A stretch of DNA of 64,000 nt from positions 2,658-66,657 of the forward strand of contig NZ_NHOA01000008.1 in assembly GCF_002727125.1 (NCBI RefSeq), read 5' to 3'. Below are positions 41,526 to 49,846 of this stretch, in pieces. Origin of the DNA: Halorubrum persicum (lineage in GTDB: Archaea; Halobacteriota; Halobacteria; Halobacteriales; Haloferacaceae). The notes beneath the pieces are model-generated. The model had not been told where the DNA came from and made no database searches. It saw nothing but the letters and a program-made list of their open reading frames with translations. Position 1 is the stretch's first letter; each line of letters starts with the position of its first letter. The position numbers were made by a program, and so were the translations under genes.

Positions 41526-42071
41526 CTACAGCGCCGCCATCTCGGCGCCGAGCAGTCCGAGAGCGCCCCCGAACCCGAGCGCCACCGCGATCCCGACCGC
41601 CAGCAGCGCGCCGACGTACGCGGCGGAGCCGACGAGCGACGCCGCGGCGAACCGCGGGGCCGAGACGGACGAGGCGTTCGCGGTCGGGACGGCGAGCCAG
41701 CCGCGGGTGCCGGGGACCGCGTTCGAGGCCGCCACCGCCGGGAGCCCCCACCGGTCGAACCAGCGCCCCGCGCCGTCGAGCCGCCCCTCGCCAACCGGCA
41801 CCACCGCGAGCGACGTGGGGTCGACGCCGAACCGACGGACGGCCACGAAGACGGCCGACTGGCCGACGGTCGCGCCGACCACCGCCGCGGCGAACACCGG
41901 CAGCACCGCGACCGCCTCGACGCCGACAGCGACGATCGCGGCGACGAACAGCGTCCGCGCCGGGAGCACCTTCCCGACGAGGGCGCCCTCCAGCGCGAAC
42001 ACGACGAAGACCGCGACGGCGCCGTAGCTGTCGACGAAGGCGAGTGCGGCCGCCGCGTGGGAACCGAACAC
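41526..42071 (-). CDS. DedA/VTT-domain membrane protein
   Basis: 181 residues from a GTG fixed by a TATA element 27 bases upstream. Five to six hydrophobic helices. The VTT-type motif is SNAVPGTRGWLAVPTA, equivalent to the F/Y-x-R-x-x-PGxR signature of DedA proteins. DedA proteins move lipids or keep proton homeostasis; role in archaea unknown. Convergent with the carboxylase gene. Confidence 0.85.
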   Translation of the reverse strand: MFGSHAAAALAFVDSYGAVAVFVVFALEGALVGKVLPARTLFVAAIVAVGVEAVAVLPVFAAAVVGATVGQSAVFVAVRRFGVDPTSLAVVPVGEGRLDGAGRWFDRWGLPAVAASNAVPGTRGWLAVPTANASSVSAPRFAAASLVGSAAYVGALLAVGIAVALGFGGALGLLGAEMAAL

Positions 42072-42091
42072 GGCTCCCGTCGGTCGCCACC

Positions 42092-42100
42092 ACGTAAAAC
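42092..42100 (-). promoter_or_regulatory. TATA element of the DedA gene
   Basis: GTTTTACGT on the minus strand, about 26 bases before the GTG at 42071. Confidence 0.6.
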
Positions 42101-42182
42101 TCTTCCACCGTGAACAGTGCGCTCAGGGCACATACCTCGATTTTTGCCCCGGAGCCCGCCGGAACGGAGCCCTCCGCAGGTG

Positions 42183-42190
42183 GGTATTTA
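42183..42190 (+). promoter_or_regulatory. TATA box of the peroxiredoxin gene
   Basis: ggtattta about 27 bases before the ATG at 42214. Confidence 0.65.
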
Positions 42191-42213
42191 CCGCCCGGCG
42201 CTCACGTGACCCC

Positions 42214-42741
42214 ATGATCGACACCGGCGTCACGGCACCCGACTTCATCGCGCCCGCGGCCGTCGGCGGAACGGCGACCGAGCTGGAGCTGTTCCGGCTC
42301 GTCGACCGACACGACGCCGTCGTCTGCTGTTTCGCGCCCGCGAACTTCGTCCCGACCTGTACCGCCGCCCTCGCCGCGGTGCGGGACGCGGGCTGGCACG
42401 CCCGCGACGACCTCGCCGTCGTCGCGGTCACCGGCGACTCGCTGTACGCGGGGTTCGCGTACGCCGACCAGTTCGACCTCCCCTTCCCGATCGCCTCCGA
42501 CTTCCACGGGGGCGTCGCGGAGTCGTACGACCTGCTCGCCGACTCGTGGGAGGGCCACTCGGACATCCCCCGGCGGGCCGTGGTCGTCGTCGACGGCGAC
42601 TGGACGGTGCGGTTCGCCGAGGCGACGACCGACGCGCTCGACCGTCCCGCGCCCGCGCCCGTCCAGAACGCGACCGCGGCGCTCCGAGAACTGGGGATCG
42701 ACGCCGACCGGCCGCGGGTGAACTACGACGGGCCGTGGTGA
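42214..42741 (+). CDS. Peroxiredoxin / redoxin-domain protein
   Basis: 175 residues of thioredoxin fold, AhpC/TSA type. The peroxidatic site APANFVPTC has Cys49, slightly displaced from the canonical PxxxTxxC. Two further cysteines (C38, C39) precede it and could form the resolving partner. The fold is confirmed by VVAVTGDSLYAGFAYADQF and FPIASDFHGGVAESYDLL. Cytoplasmic peroxide reduction is likely. Confidence 0.85.
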   Translation: MIDTGVTAPDFIAPAAVGGTATELELFRLVDRHDAVVCCFAPANFVPTCTAALAAVRDAGWHARDDLAVVAVTGDSLYAGFAYADQFDLPFPIASDFHGGVAESYDLLADSWEGHSDIPRRAVVVVDGDWTVRFAEATTDALDRPAPAPVQNATAALRELGIDADRPRVNYDGPW

Positions 42742-42779
42742 CCCGGGCGCGGTGGTTGTCACCCCCCGCGCCGCGGGGG

Positions 42780-42787
42780 TTATTTCA
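42780..42787 (+). promoter_or_regulatory. TATA element of the Gfo/Idh/MocA gene
   Basis: ttatttca about 27 bases before the ATG at 42811. Confidence 0.6.
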
Positions 42788-42810
42788 CCTCCCCGCGTCG
42801 ACGTTCCGAC

Positions 42811-43908
42811 ATGGAAGCCGACTTCGCGGACTACCTCGACGAGTTCACGCGCCGAGACTGGGAGACCCTCGATCCGGACGCCGTCACCGATCCCGTCCGG
42901 ATCGCGGTCGTCGGCCTCGGCTGGTTCGCCCGCGACTGGGCGTTGCCGGGGATCGCCCGGTCGCCGTACACCGAGGCGACCGTCGTCACCGACGTGGACG
43001 CCGACGCGGTGGAGGCGGTCACCGCCGAGCGCGACCTGATCGGCGTCACCCCCGAGGAGTTCCGGTCCGGCGTCGCCGCCGACGCGTACGACGCGGTGTA
43101 CGTCGCGACGCCGAACGCGACCCACCTGGAGTACGTTCGGGCCGCCGCGGAGCAGGGGAAGGCGGTCCTCTGTGAGAAGCCGCTGGAGGCGACGCTGGAG
43201 CGCGCCCGCCGGCTCGTGGCCGCGTGTCGGGACGCCGGCGTTCCCCTGATGGTCGGCTATCGGATGCAGACCGACCCCGCCGTCCGGCGGCTCCGAGAGC
43301 TCCTCGACGCGGGCGTCGCCGGGGAGGTGATCCACGTCCACGCGACGATGTCGCAGACGATGCTCGGCGAGCTCGGCGGCGACCACGACCAGTGGCGGCT
43401 CGATCCGGAGCTCTCCGGCGGCGGCGCGCTCATGGACCTGGGCGTCTACCCGCTCAACACGACCCGGTTCGTGCTCGGGGCCGACCCGCTGCGCGTCTCC
43501 GGGCGGACCAAAACGCGCCACGAGGCGTTCGCCGGCGTCGACGAGCACGCCACCTTCCGGCTGGAGTTCCCGGACGGCGTCGACGCGCTCTGTTCGGTGA
43601 GCCAGAACGCCCAGCACGCGAGCCGATTGGAGGTCGTCGGGATGGAGGCCAGGCTGATCCTCGATCCGGCGTTTTACGAGCGCGAGGACCGCGGGTTCGC
43701 CGTCGTCCGCGAGGGCACCCGCGTGGACGTGGACTTCGATCAGGTCCACCAGATCGAAGAGGAGTTCGCGTACTTCGGCCACCAGCTGCTGGCGGACGAG
43801 CCGTTCCACCCGGACGGCGAGCACGCCCTCACGGACGTGCGCGCGCTGGACGGAATCTACGAGTCGGCCGAGACCGGCCGCCCGGTCACCCTCGACGACG
43901 CCGCCTGA
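42811..43908 (+). CDS. Gfo/Idh/MocA oxidoreductase, D-xylose 1-dehydrogenase-like
   Basis: 365 residues. NAD(P)-binding Rossmann start IAVVGLGWFARDWALPG, catalytic Lys in VLCEKPLEATLERA, and the C-terminal domain with GGGALMDLGVYPLNTTRF and FEYFGH-like EFAYFGHQLLADE. The whole length resembles the D-xylose 1-dehydrogenase described in haloarchaea (oxidative pentose degradation), though sugar specificity cannot be fixed. TATA element 27 bases upstream. Confidence 0.9.
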   Translation: MEADFADYLDEFTRRDWETLDPDAVTDPVRIAVVGLGWFARDWALPGIARSPYTEATVVTDVDADAVEAVTAERDLIGVTPEEFRSGVAADAYDAVYVATPNATHLEYVRAAAEQGKAVLCEKPLEATLERARRLVAACRDAGVPLMVGYRMQTDPAVRRLRELLDAGVAGEVIHVHATMSQTMLGELGGDHDQWRLDPELSGGGALMDLGVYPLNTTRFVLGADPLRVSGRTKTRHEAFAGVDEHATFRLEFPDGVDALCSVSQNAQHASRLEVVGMEARLILDPAFYEREDRGFAVVREGTRVDVDFDQVHQIEEEFAYFGHQLLADEPFHPDGEHALTDVRALDGIYESAETGRPVTLDDAA

Positions 43909-43920
43909 CGCCGAGGACCG

Positions 43921-44754
43921 TTACTGCTCGATCCCGTACACGTCGCTCGTCCAGTCGCGGGCCGGGGTGTCGTACACCGGCTCGTCGCGGTCGCGCTCGT
44001 CGAGCTGCCGGCGGTCGGCTTCGTCGAGCTCCCAGTCGAGGTCGGCGTTGGCCCGGACGTGCTCCGGGGTCGACGACCGCGGCAGCGCGACCACGTCGTT
44101 GTCGAGCGCCCACCGGAGGACGACCTGCGCCGGACTCTTGTCGTACGTCTCTGCGAGCTCGGCGACGACCTCGTCGCCGAACACGTCCGTCCGCGCGAGC
44201 GGGGCCGCCGCCTCGATCACGGTGTCGGACTCGCGGCAGTAGTCGACGAGGTCGGGGCGCTGGAACCACGGGTGGAACTCGATCTGGTTGACCGCGATCG
44301 GCACGTCCGAGACGTGGTGGGCGCAGCTCAGCTGATACGCGCTGAAGTTCGAGACGCCGACATCGCGGACGAGCCCCCGCTCGCGGAGCTCGGCCATCGC
44401 CCGGAGCGTCTCTCGCAGCGAGATCGCGGGGTTGGGCCAGTGGATGAGATACAGGTCGACGTAGTCGGTGCCGAGCCGGTCGAGCGACGCCTCGCACGAC
44501 GCGATCACCGATTCGTAGTTGAGGTTCTTCGCGAGCACCTTCGAGGTGAGGAACACGTCGTCGCGGTCGTACTCCGCGAGCGCGTCGCCGATCGCCGCCT
44601 CGTTGTGGTACCCCTCGGCGGTGTCGATGTGCGCGTAGCCGGCGTCGAGCGCCGCGCGGACGCTGTCGCCCGTCTGGTCGCCGAGGTCGTAAGTGCCCAG
44701 TCCGAGCGCCGGCAACTCGGCGCCGCTCGGGAGCGTCTTGGTTGGAACGGTCAC
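43921..44754 (-). CDS. Aldo/keto reductase
   Basis: 277 residues from a GTG at 44754 (VTVPTKTLPSGAELPALGLG). AKR family signatures are GYAHIDTAEGYHNE (Asp, Tyr), a catalytic Lys in LTSKV, DLYLIHWPNP (His), and GVSNFSAYQL. NADPH-dependent carbonyl reduction; substrate unknown. It is convergent with the xylose-dehydrogenase-like gene with only 12 bases between them. A GTTTCAA element is about 30 bases upstream. The longer frame to 44946 has an Arg/Pro-rich, non-family N-terminus. Confidence 0.92.
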   Translation of the reverse strand: MTVPTKTLPSGAELPALGLGTYDLGDQTGDSVRAALDAGYAHIDTAEGYHNEAAIGDALAEYDRDDVFLTSKVLAKNLNYESVIASCEASLDRLGTDYVDLYLIHWPNPAISLRETLRAMAELRERGLVRDVGVSNFSAYQLSCAHHVSDVPIAVNQIEFHPWFQRPDLVDYCRESDTVIEAAAPLARTDVFGDEVVAELAETYDKSPAQVVLRWALDNDVVALPRSSTPEHVRANADLDWELDEADRRQLDERDRDEPVYDTPARDWTSDVYGIEQ

Positions 44755-44861
44755 GGGGAACGGGTTCGGCGGATCGCCGATTGAAACTACCGGTCGGGGA
44801 ACCGCGTGCGGTGGCGCGCGCCTGTGAGCGCCATTCGGGCGCGAACAGCGCGTGCGAGGGA

Positions 44862-44889
44862 GTCGCGAGCGCGTGTCAGCGCTCGCGAC
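44862..44889. repeat. Perfect 11-bp inverted repeat
   Basis: gtcgcgagcgc and gcgctcgcgac flank a 6-base loop (gtgtca), giving a very stable hairpin between the aldo/keto reductase and tRNA-Gly. Confidence 0.85.
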
Positions 44890-45005
44890 GAGGCTGGGGA
44901 GGCGTGAGGTGCCGTGCGGTGGGCGCGTGAGGCCGGATTTGTCCACACGTTGGCCGCGACTAACACGGATCTCTCTCAGAGTCGACTTGCGTAGTTAGGA
45001 ACCGC

Positions 45006-45092
45006 ACCGGCCGAGACTCCGCGCGAGCGCAGCGAGCGGGGAGTCAGGGCGGCGCACGACCAAAGGGAGTGCACCGGCCGAGATTTGGACTC
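45006..45092. repeat. 87-bp direct repeat, copy 1, ending in a tRNA-Gly 3' fragment
   Basis: Matches 45184-45270 at all but four positions. Its last 22 bases (gcaccggccgagatttg and on) copy the 3' acceptor and T-arm of the tRNA with one mismatch, then diverge. Confidence 0.85.
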
Positions 45093-45144
45093 AGAATCAG
45101 ACGTGCTCGCTCACTGCGTTCGCTGCGCGCGACTGATAGCGTTC

Positions 45145-45178
45145 AAATCACTCGGTGATTTCTCTCACTACGTTCGAG
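45145..45178. repeat. Two adjacent palindromes between the direct repeats
   Basis: aaatcac-tcg-gtgattt (45145-45161) is a perfect inverted repeat. It is followed by tttctc and gagaaa arms ending near 45181. Confidence 0.7.
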
Positions 45179-45183
45179 AAAGA

Positions 45184-45270
45184 CACCGGCCGAGACTCCA
45201 CGCGAGCGCAGCGAGCGGGGAGTCAGGGTGGTGCACGACCAAAGGGAGTGCACCGGCCGAGATTTGAACT
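45184..45270. repeat. 87-bp direct repeat, copy 2, running into tRNA-Gly
   Basis: Second copy, 178 bases from the first. Its last 22 bases are the real 3' end of the tRNA gene. Confidence 0.85.
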
Positions 45271-45319
45271 CGGGTTGCAACCATGGCAAGGTTGCGTGAT
45301 ACCACTACACTACCGGTGC
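45249..45319 (-). tRNA. tRNA-Gly(GCC)
   Basis: 71 nt on the minus strand. The acceptor stem pairs gcaccgg with ccggtgc, discriminator A, no encoded CCA. The anticodon stem caacc/ggttg encloses loop ttgccat with anticodon GCC. T-arm gagttcaaatctc. It reads GGC and GGU, heavily used here. No intron. Confidence 0.96.
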
Positions 45320-45350
45320 GTGCTTCGCATCTGCACATAGCCCGAGTCGG

Positions 45351-45360
45351 AGATATAAGG
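45351..45360 (-). promoter_or_regulatory. TATA box of tRNA-Gly
   Basis: CCTTATATCT on the minus strand, about 36 bases before the mature 5' end, allowing a leader near 10 bases that RNase P would remove. Confidence 0.65.
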
Positions 45361-45454
45361 GTTCCGAACGACGGTCGCCGACGCAGCCGATCCCCGCCTC
45401 GGCCGTCGGAAGCGTCATCGGTCCCGCGACCAAGGCGAACACGAGACGATCCCC

Positions 45455-46735
45455 ATGACGCGTCACCCCACTGTCGCCGACAGGCGCACCGTGCTCCGAG
45501 CGACCGGCGGTCTGACGGCGATCTCGCTGGCCGGCTGTCTCGGTGAGGGCGGCGACGACGACGGCCTGTCCGACGGCGACGGCAACGGCGGTGACAGCGA
45601 CGACGGCGCGCCCGTCGCGCCCGACGACGGCGCCGACGTCGAGTACGCCGTCGAGCGCGTCGCGGAGGGGTTCGAGAACCCGTGGGGGCTCGCGTTCCTC
45701 CCCGAAGACGGGCGACTGCTGGTCACGGAACGCACCGGGCGGCTCTCGCTCGTCGATCCCGAGAGCGGCTCTCGCTCGACCGTCGAGGGAGCCCCCGAGG
45801 TCCACGTCGCCGGACAGGGCGGGCTGCTCGACGTCGCGGTCCATCCCGCGTACCCGGACGACGCGCGCGTGTATCTCACGTACGCCGCGACGAACGACGC
45901 CGGCGAGTCGGCGACCCACGTCGGGAGCGGGCGACTCTCCCTCGCGGACTCCGGGCCGCCCGCACTCGACGCGTTCGAGGCGGTCCACGTCGCGGAGCCG
46001 TTCGTCGACTCCGACCTCCACTTCGGCTCGCGGGTGACGTTCGGCTCGGACGGCGCGCTGTTCGTCACGGTCGGCGACCGGCGCGACACCGAGTTCGGAC
46101 CCGACCACGTCTCGCAGGACCGGGCGAACGAGCTCGGCTCGACCCTCCGGCTGACGCCCGACGGCGACGCTCATCCCGACAATCCGTTCGTCGACGATCC
46201 GGCGGCGGCGGACGCGATCTACAGCTACGGTCACCGGAACCCGCAGGCGATGGCGGTGCGTCCCGAGACGGGGGGGATCTGGCAGTGCGAGCACGGCGAG
46301 GAGGACGGCGACGAGATCAACGTCGTCGAGCGGGGCGGCAACTACGGCTGGCCGGTCGCCAGCGAGGCGTGCCGGTACGGAACGGACGAACGGGTCGCGC
46401 CGAGCCACCGCGAGCGTGGCGACGTCGTCGCTCCGGTCCACTACTGGCCCTGCGGCTCCGGCGGCTTCCCGCCGAGCGGCGCCGTCTTCTACGACGGCGA
46501 CGCCTTCCCCGCGTGGCGGGGCGACCTGTTCGCGGGGACGCTCGCCGGGCAGTACCTCGGTCGGTTCACCGTCGACGGCGCGGGCGCCCCCGACGCCGCG
46601 GTGACCGAGCGCGATCCCCTGCTCGACGACCAGGGATGGCGGATCCGGGCGATCGCGGTCGAGCCCGCCACGGGACACCTCTACGTCGCGGTCGACGACG
46701 GGGACGCGCCGATCGCGCGGATCGTCCCGCCTTGA
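45455..46735 (+). CDS. Tat lipoprotein, PQQ-type sugar dehydrogenase (GDH-B/Yli family)
   Basis: 426 residues. Twin-arginine signal DRRTVLRATGGLTAISLAGC with lipobox LAGC (lipid-anchored Cys near residue 28). An acidic linker (30-60) is followed by the six-bladed soluble-GDH beta-propeller: GFENPWGLAFLPEDGRLLVT, GQGGLLDVAVHP, YGHRNPQAMA and NVVERGGNYGWP. Family members oxidise aldose sugars using PQQ or act as adhesin-like binders; cofactor use is not proven in archaea. Single unit beside tRNA-Gly. Confidence 0.9.
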   Translation: MTRHPTVADRRTVLRATGGLTAISLAGCLGEGGDDDGLSDGDGNGGDSDDGAPVAPDDGADVEYAVERVAEGFENPWGLAFLPEDGRLLVTERTGRLSLVDPESGSRSTVEGAPEVHVAGQGGLLDVAVHPAYPDDARVYLTYAATNDAGESATHVGSGRLSLADSGPPALDAFEAVHVAEPFVDSDLHFGSRVTFGSDGALFVTVGDRRDTEFGPDHVSQDRANELGSTLRLTPDGDAHPDNPFVDDPAAADAIYSYGHRNPQAMAVRPETGGIWQCEHGEEDGDEINVVERGGNYGWPVASEACRYGTDERVAPSHRERGDVVAPVHYWPCGSGGFPPSGAVFYDGDAFPAWRGDLFAGTLAGQYLGRFTVDGAGAPDAAVTERDPLLDDQGWRIRAIAVEPATGHLYVAVDDGDAPIARIVPP

Positions 46736-46910
46736 TCCGGTCGCCGGTGTGAGCCATCCGCCCCAAGCTCTGACGTGAGTCGGCCTGTGACGACCGCACG
46801 GATCCGCCGGCCCTCACGCTCGACCGTGTGACTCCGTCCCTCGATCCTCGGACGAAAAACCCCCGCCAGACCCCGTGTGAACGCTCCACAGCCCGAAATC
46901 GGGACCGCTA
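46736..46910. other. Intergenic region before the ribosomal supercluster
   Basis: About 175 bases without a gene. The only signal is the TATA element at its right end. Confidence 0.5.
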
Positions 46911-46920
46911 CCCTTTTAGG
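46911..46920 (+). promoter_or_regulatory. TATA box of the ribosomal protein supercluster
   Basis: cccttttagg about 40 bases before the first ATG (46957), giving a leader of roughly 13 bases. It is the only clear promoter seen for the run through SecY. Confidence 0.6.
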
Positions 46921-46956
46921 CTGCCGTCCGAAATCGAGGGGTACAGTCTCGCCACG

Positions 46957-47823
46957 ATGCGTACCGAAGACGGACCCACGATCTGCATTCCGTCTTCGGT
47001 CGTCCGGGAGGCCGAGGACGATCGCGAGGCGACTCGCAAACTCGGCTACGTCGCCCGTGCGGCGGCGGTGTTCCGGGCGGATCGACTGGTCGTCTTCCCC
47101 GACAGGGAAGGCGAGCGGCGACGGGGCGGCGAGTACGTTCGGACCGTGCTGGGGTACGCCGCGACCCCTCCGGAGCTCCGAAAGGATCTCTGGGGGGAGC
47201 ACGACGAACTCCGGTACGTCGGCGTGCTCCCGCCGCTCCGCGTGCCGTGGCGGACCGGCTCGACCCCTAGCGGGGAAGAGTCGAAAACACAGGGACTCGT
47301 GACCGAGGTCGGACCTGAAGGCCGCGTCCGGGTCAATTCCCCGCTGCGGGAACACCCGATCTCCCTGCTCGTGCCCTCCGGAATGGAGGTCGAGCAGGGG
47401 GAGCGCGTCACCATCAGGGTCTCTTCGAGAGAACCGGTCCGCGCCCGCATCACCGGGAAGCCGGAGGACGGTTTCCAGGTCGTGGAAGCGGACCTGTCGG
47501 AAGCGCTCGCCGGCGACGGCTTGGCCGTCGCGACGTCGCGGCACGGGGAGGAACTCTCCGTCCCGCGGCTCGGCACCATCGTCTCGGACGCGCGGGAGGC
47601 CGGCGGATACACCGTCGCCTTCGGCGCGCCCGAGCGAGGGCTTCCGGAGATGCTCGGGCTTTCGCCCGACGGCATTCGGGCGGCCGTCGCCGACGGCCGC
47701 TCGGTCGAACCCGATCCGGGGTTCGACCTCTGGCTGAACACGATCCCGGCACAGGCGAGCGAGGTCGTCCGGACGGAGGAGGCTCTGTTCGTGACTCTCG
47801 GCTCGCTCACACTCACGGAGTAA
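46957..47823 (+). CDS. SPOUT-class RNA methyltransferase, first gene of the supercluster
   Basis: 288 residues from the ATG at 46957. COG2106-type: an alpha/beta-knot fold with an inserted OB-like domain (residues about 100-175). N-terminus TICIPSSVVREAEDDREATR; C-terminal knot region GGYTVAFGAPERGLPEMLGL and WLNTIPAQASEVVRTEEAL. Members methylate rRNA (uridine N3 suggested). Conserved directly before uL3 in haloarchaea; the gap to rpl3 is 4 bases. The longer frame from 46828 spans the promoter and is rejected. Confidence 0.85.
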   Translation: MRTEDGPTICIPSSVVREAEDDREATRKLGYVARAAAVFRADRLVVFPDREGERRRGGEYVRTVLGYAATPPELRKDLWGEHDELRYVGVLPPLRVPWRTGSTPSGEESKTQGLVTEVGPEGRVRVNSPLREHPISLLVPSGMEVEQGERVTIRVSSREPVRARITGKPEDGFQVVEADLSEALAGDGLAVATSRHGEELSVPRLGTIVSDAREAGGYTVAFGAPERGLPEMLGLSPDGIRAAVADGRSVEPDPGFDLWLNTIPAQASEVVRTEEALFVTLGSLTLTE

Positions 47824-47827
47824 ACAC

Positions 47828-48844
47828 ATGCCACAACCAAGCCGACCACGAAAAGGCTCGCTGGGCTACGGCCCGCGTACCCGCGCAGACCGAGAGGTTC
47901 CGCGCATTCGCTCGTGGCCCGACGACGACGGAGCCCCCGCACTGCAGGGGTTCGCCGGCTACAAGGCCGGTATGACGCACGTCGTTATGGTCAACGACGA
48001 GGCCAACTCGCCGCGTGAGGGGATGGAAACGTCCGTTCCCGTCACCGTCGTCGAGACGCCGCCGATGTACGCGGTGGCCCTGCGCGCCTACGAACAGACG
48101 CCGTACGGAAAGAAGCCGGTCGAAGAGGTCTGGGCGACCGAGTTCCACGAGGAGCTCGACCGCGCGCTCGACCTTCCGGCGGAAGACACCTTCGAGGAGG
48201 ACGCCGACGAGCTGCGCGCGCTGCTCGACGAGGGCGCGGTCGACGACGTCCGCGTCATCACTCACACCGTCCCCTCGGAGCTCGCGAACGTGCCCAAGAA
48301 GAAGCCCGACATCATGGAGACCCGAGTCGGCGGCGGCTCCCTCGAGGAGCGCGTCGACTTCGGACTCGACCTGATCGAGGAGGGCGGCGCCCACGAGTTC
48401 GGCGACGTCTTCCGCGCGGGTCAGTACACCGACGTGTCGGGTATCACGAAGGGGAAGGGGACCCAGGGTCCCGTCAAACGCTGGGGCGTCCAGAAGCGGA
48501 AGGGTAAGCACGCCCGCCAGGGATGGCGGCGCCGGATCGGCAACCTCGGTCCGTGGAACCCCTCCCGCGTTCGCTCCACCGTCCCCCAGCAGGGGCAGAC
48601 CGGCTACCACCAGCGCACCGAGCTCAACAAGCGCCTCATCGACTTCGGCGAGGGCGACGACGCCTCCGTCGACGGCGGCTTCGTCAACTACGGCGAGGTC
48701 GACGGCGACTACGCGCTCATCAAGGGCTCGCTGCCCGGTCCGGACAAGCGCCTGCTTCGGTTCCGCCCGGCCATCCGGCCGAACGACCAGCCGCGCCTCG
48801 ATCCCGAGGTCCGGTACGTATCCACCGCATCCAACCAGGGATAA
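47828..48844 (+). CDS. rpl3: 50S ribosomal protein uL3
   Basis: 338 residues, normal for haloarchaea. N-terminal PQPSRPRKGSLGYGPRTRA and the internal extension around GVQKRKGKHARQGWRRR reach the peptidyl-transferase centre. Two long acidic helices (about 100-140) reflect salt adaptation. Starts 4 bases after the methyltransferase stop. Confidence 0.97.
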   Translation: MPQPSRPRKGSLGYGPRTRADREVPRIRSWPDDDGAPALQGFAGYKAGMTHVVMVNDEANSPREGMETSVPVTVVETPPMYAVALRAYEQTPYGKKPVEEVWATEFHEELDRALDLPAEDTFEEDADELRALLDEGAVDDVRVITHTVPSELANVPKKKPDIMETRVGGGSLEERVDFGLDLIEEGGAHEFGDVFRAGQYTDVSGITKGKGTQGPVKRWGVQKRKGKHARQGWRRRIGNLGPWNPSRVRSTVPQQGQTGYHQRTELNKRLIDFGEGDDASVDGGFVNYGEVDGDYALIKGSLPGPDKRLLRFRPAIRPNDQPRLDPEVRYVSTASNQG

Positions 48845-48847
48845 TCC

Positions 48848-49594
48848 ATGAACGCAACAGTACACGACCTGGACGGCGGGGACGCGGGCAGCGTCGAGCT
48901 GCCGGCGATCTTCGAGACCGCGTTCCGACCGGACCTCATCGGTCGGGCGGTCTCCGCCGCACAGGCTAACCGGAAACAGGCCTACGGTGCCGACGAGTTC
49001 GCCGGGCTGCGAACCCCCGCGGAGTCGTTCGGCTCCGGACGCGGGCTCGCACACATCCCGCGCTCCGAGAACGTCGCTCGACGCGTCCCGAACGCCGTGT
49101 CGGGCCGCGCCGCGCACCCGCCGAAGGCCGAGAAGGACCAGACGAAGAGCCTGAACGACAAGGAGCGACAGTTCGCCATTCGGTCGGCCATCGCGGCCAC
49201 CGCCGACGCCGAGCTGGTCGCCGAGCGCGGTCACGCGTTCGACGAGGACCTCGACCTGCCGCTCGTCGTGAGCGACGAGTTCGAGGACCTCCAGAAGACC
49301 CAGGAGGCCCTGGGCGTGCTCGAAGCCGTCGGCGTCGACGCCGACATCGAGCGCGCCGAGGAGGGTCGCTCCGTCCGAGCCGGCCGCGGGAAGACCCGCG
49401 GTCGCAAGTACAGCCAACCGAAGTCCGTGCTCGTCGTCACCAGCGAGGAGCCGTCCCGCGCCGCCCGGAACCTGTCGGGCGTCGACGTCGCGACCGCGCA
49501 GGAGGTCAACGCGGAAGACCTCGCGCCGGGCGCGCACCCGGGTCGACTCACGCTGTGGACCGAGAGCGCCGTCGAGGAGGTGGCCGACCGATGA
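48848..49594 (+). CDS. rpl4: 50S ribosomal protein uL4
   Basis: 248 residues. The loop that lines the exit tunnel is GRAAHPPKAEKDQTK, and the RNA-binding GRGKTRGRKYSQPKSVLVVT lies in the C-terminal half. Three bases separate it from rpl3. Its stop overlaps the start of rpl23. Confidence 0.97.
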   Translation: MNATVHDLDGGDAGSVELPAIFETAFRPDLIGRAVSAAQANRKQAYGADEFAGLRTPAESFGSGRGLAHIPRSENVARRVPNAVSGRAAHPPKAEKDQTKSLNDKERQFAIRSAIAATADAELVAERGHAFDEDLDLPLVVSDEFEDLQKTQEALGVLEAVGVDADIERAEEGRSVRAGRGKTRGRKYSQPKSVLVVTSEEPSRAARNLSGVDVATAQEVNAEDLAPGAHPGRLTLWTESAVEEVADR

Positions 49595-49845
49595 ACTCCA
49601 TCATCGAGCACCCGATCGTCACCGAGCAGGCGATGAACGAGATGGACTTCAAGAACAAGCTGCTGTTCCTCGTCGACGTCGACGCGACCAAGCCCGAGGT
49701 CCGCGAGGAAGTGCAGGACCGGTACGACGTCTCCGTCACGGACGTGAACACGCAGGTGACCCCGCAGGGCGCGAAGAAGGCCACCGTCACGCTCTCCGAG
49801 GACGACGACGCAACCGAGATCGCATCGCGCATCGGGGTGTTCTGA
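49591..49845 (+). CDS. rpl23: 50S ribosomal protein uL23
   Basis: 84 residues, starting MNSIIEHPIVTEQAMNEM. Lies at the tunnel exit and binds SRP and the Sec channel. ATGA overlap with rpl4. A Shine-Dalgarno ggaggtg ends 7 bases before this ATG and rules out a longer start at 49555. Confidence 0.96.
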   Translation: MNSIIEHPIVTEQAMNEMDFKNKLLFLVDVDATKPEVREEVQDRYDVSVTDVNTQVTPQGAKKATVTLSEDDDATEIASRIGVF

Positions 49846-49846
49846 G

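Larger units (their letters stand above)
44755..45248. other. Gene-poor region rich in palindromes and tRNA-derived repeats
   Basis: About 490 bases with no credible gene. Holds a perfect 11-bp hairpin (44862-44889), two 87-bp direct repeats with tRNA-Gly 3'-end fragments, and two shorter palindromes at 45145-45178. The base mix (cgagcgcagcgagcg strings) is typical of haloarchaeal intergenic repeats. Confidence 0.7.

Noticed and set aside
45004-45092. Second tRNA-Gly gene
   Set aside because: Only the 3' 22 bases match; no anticodon arm or D-arm.
44755-45248. CRISPR array
   Set aside because: Only two long repeats with a single unique interval, tRNA-derived, and no regular short repeats.
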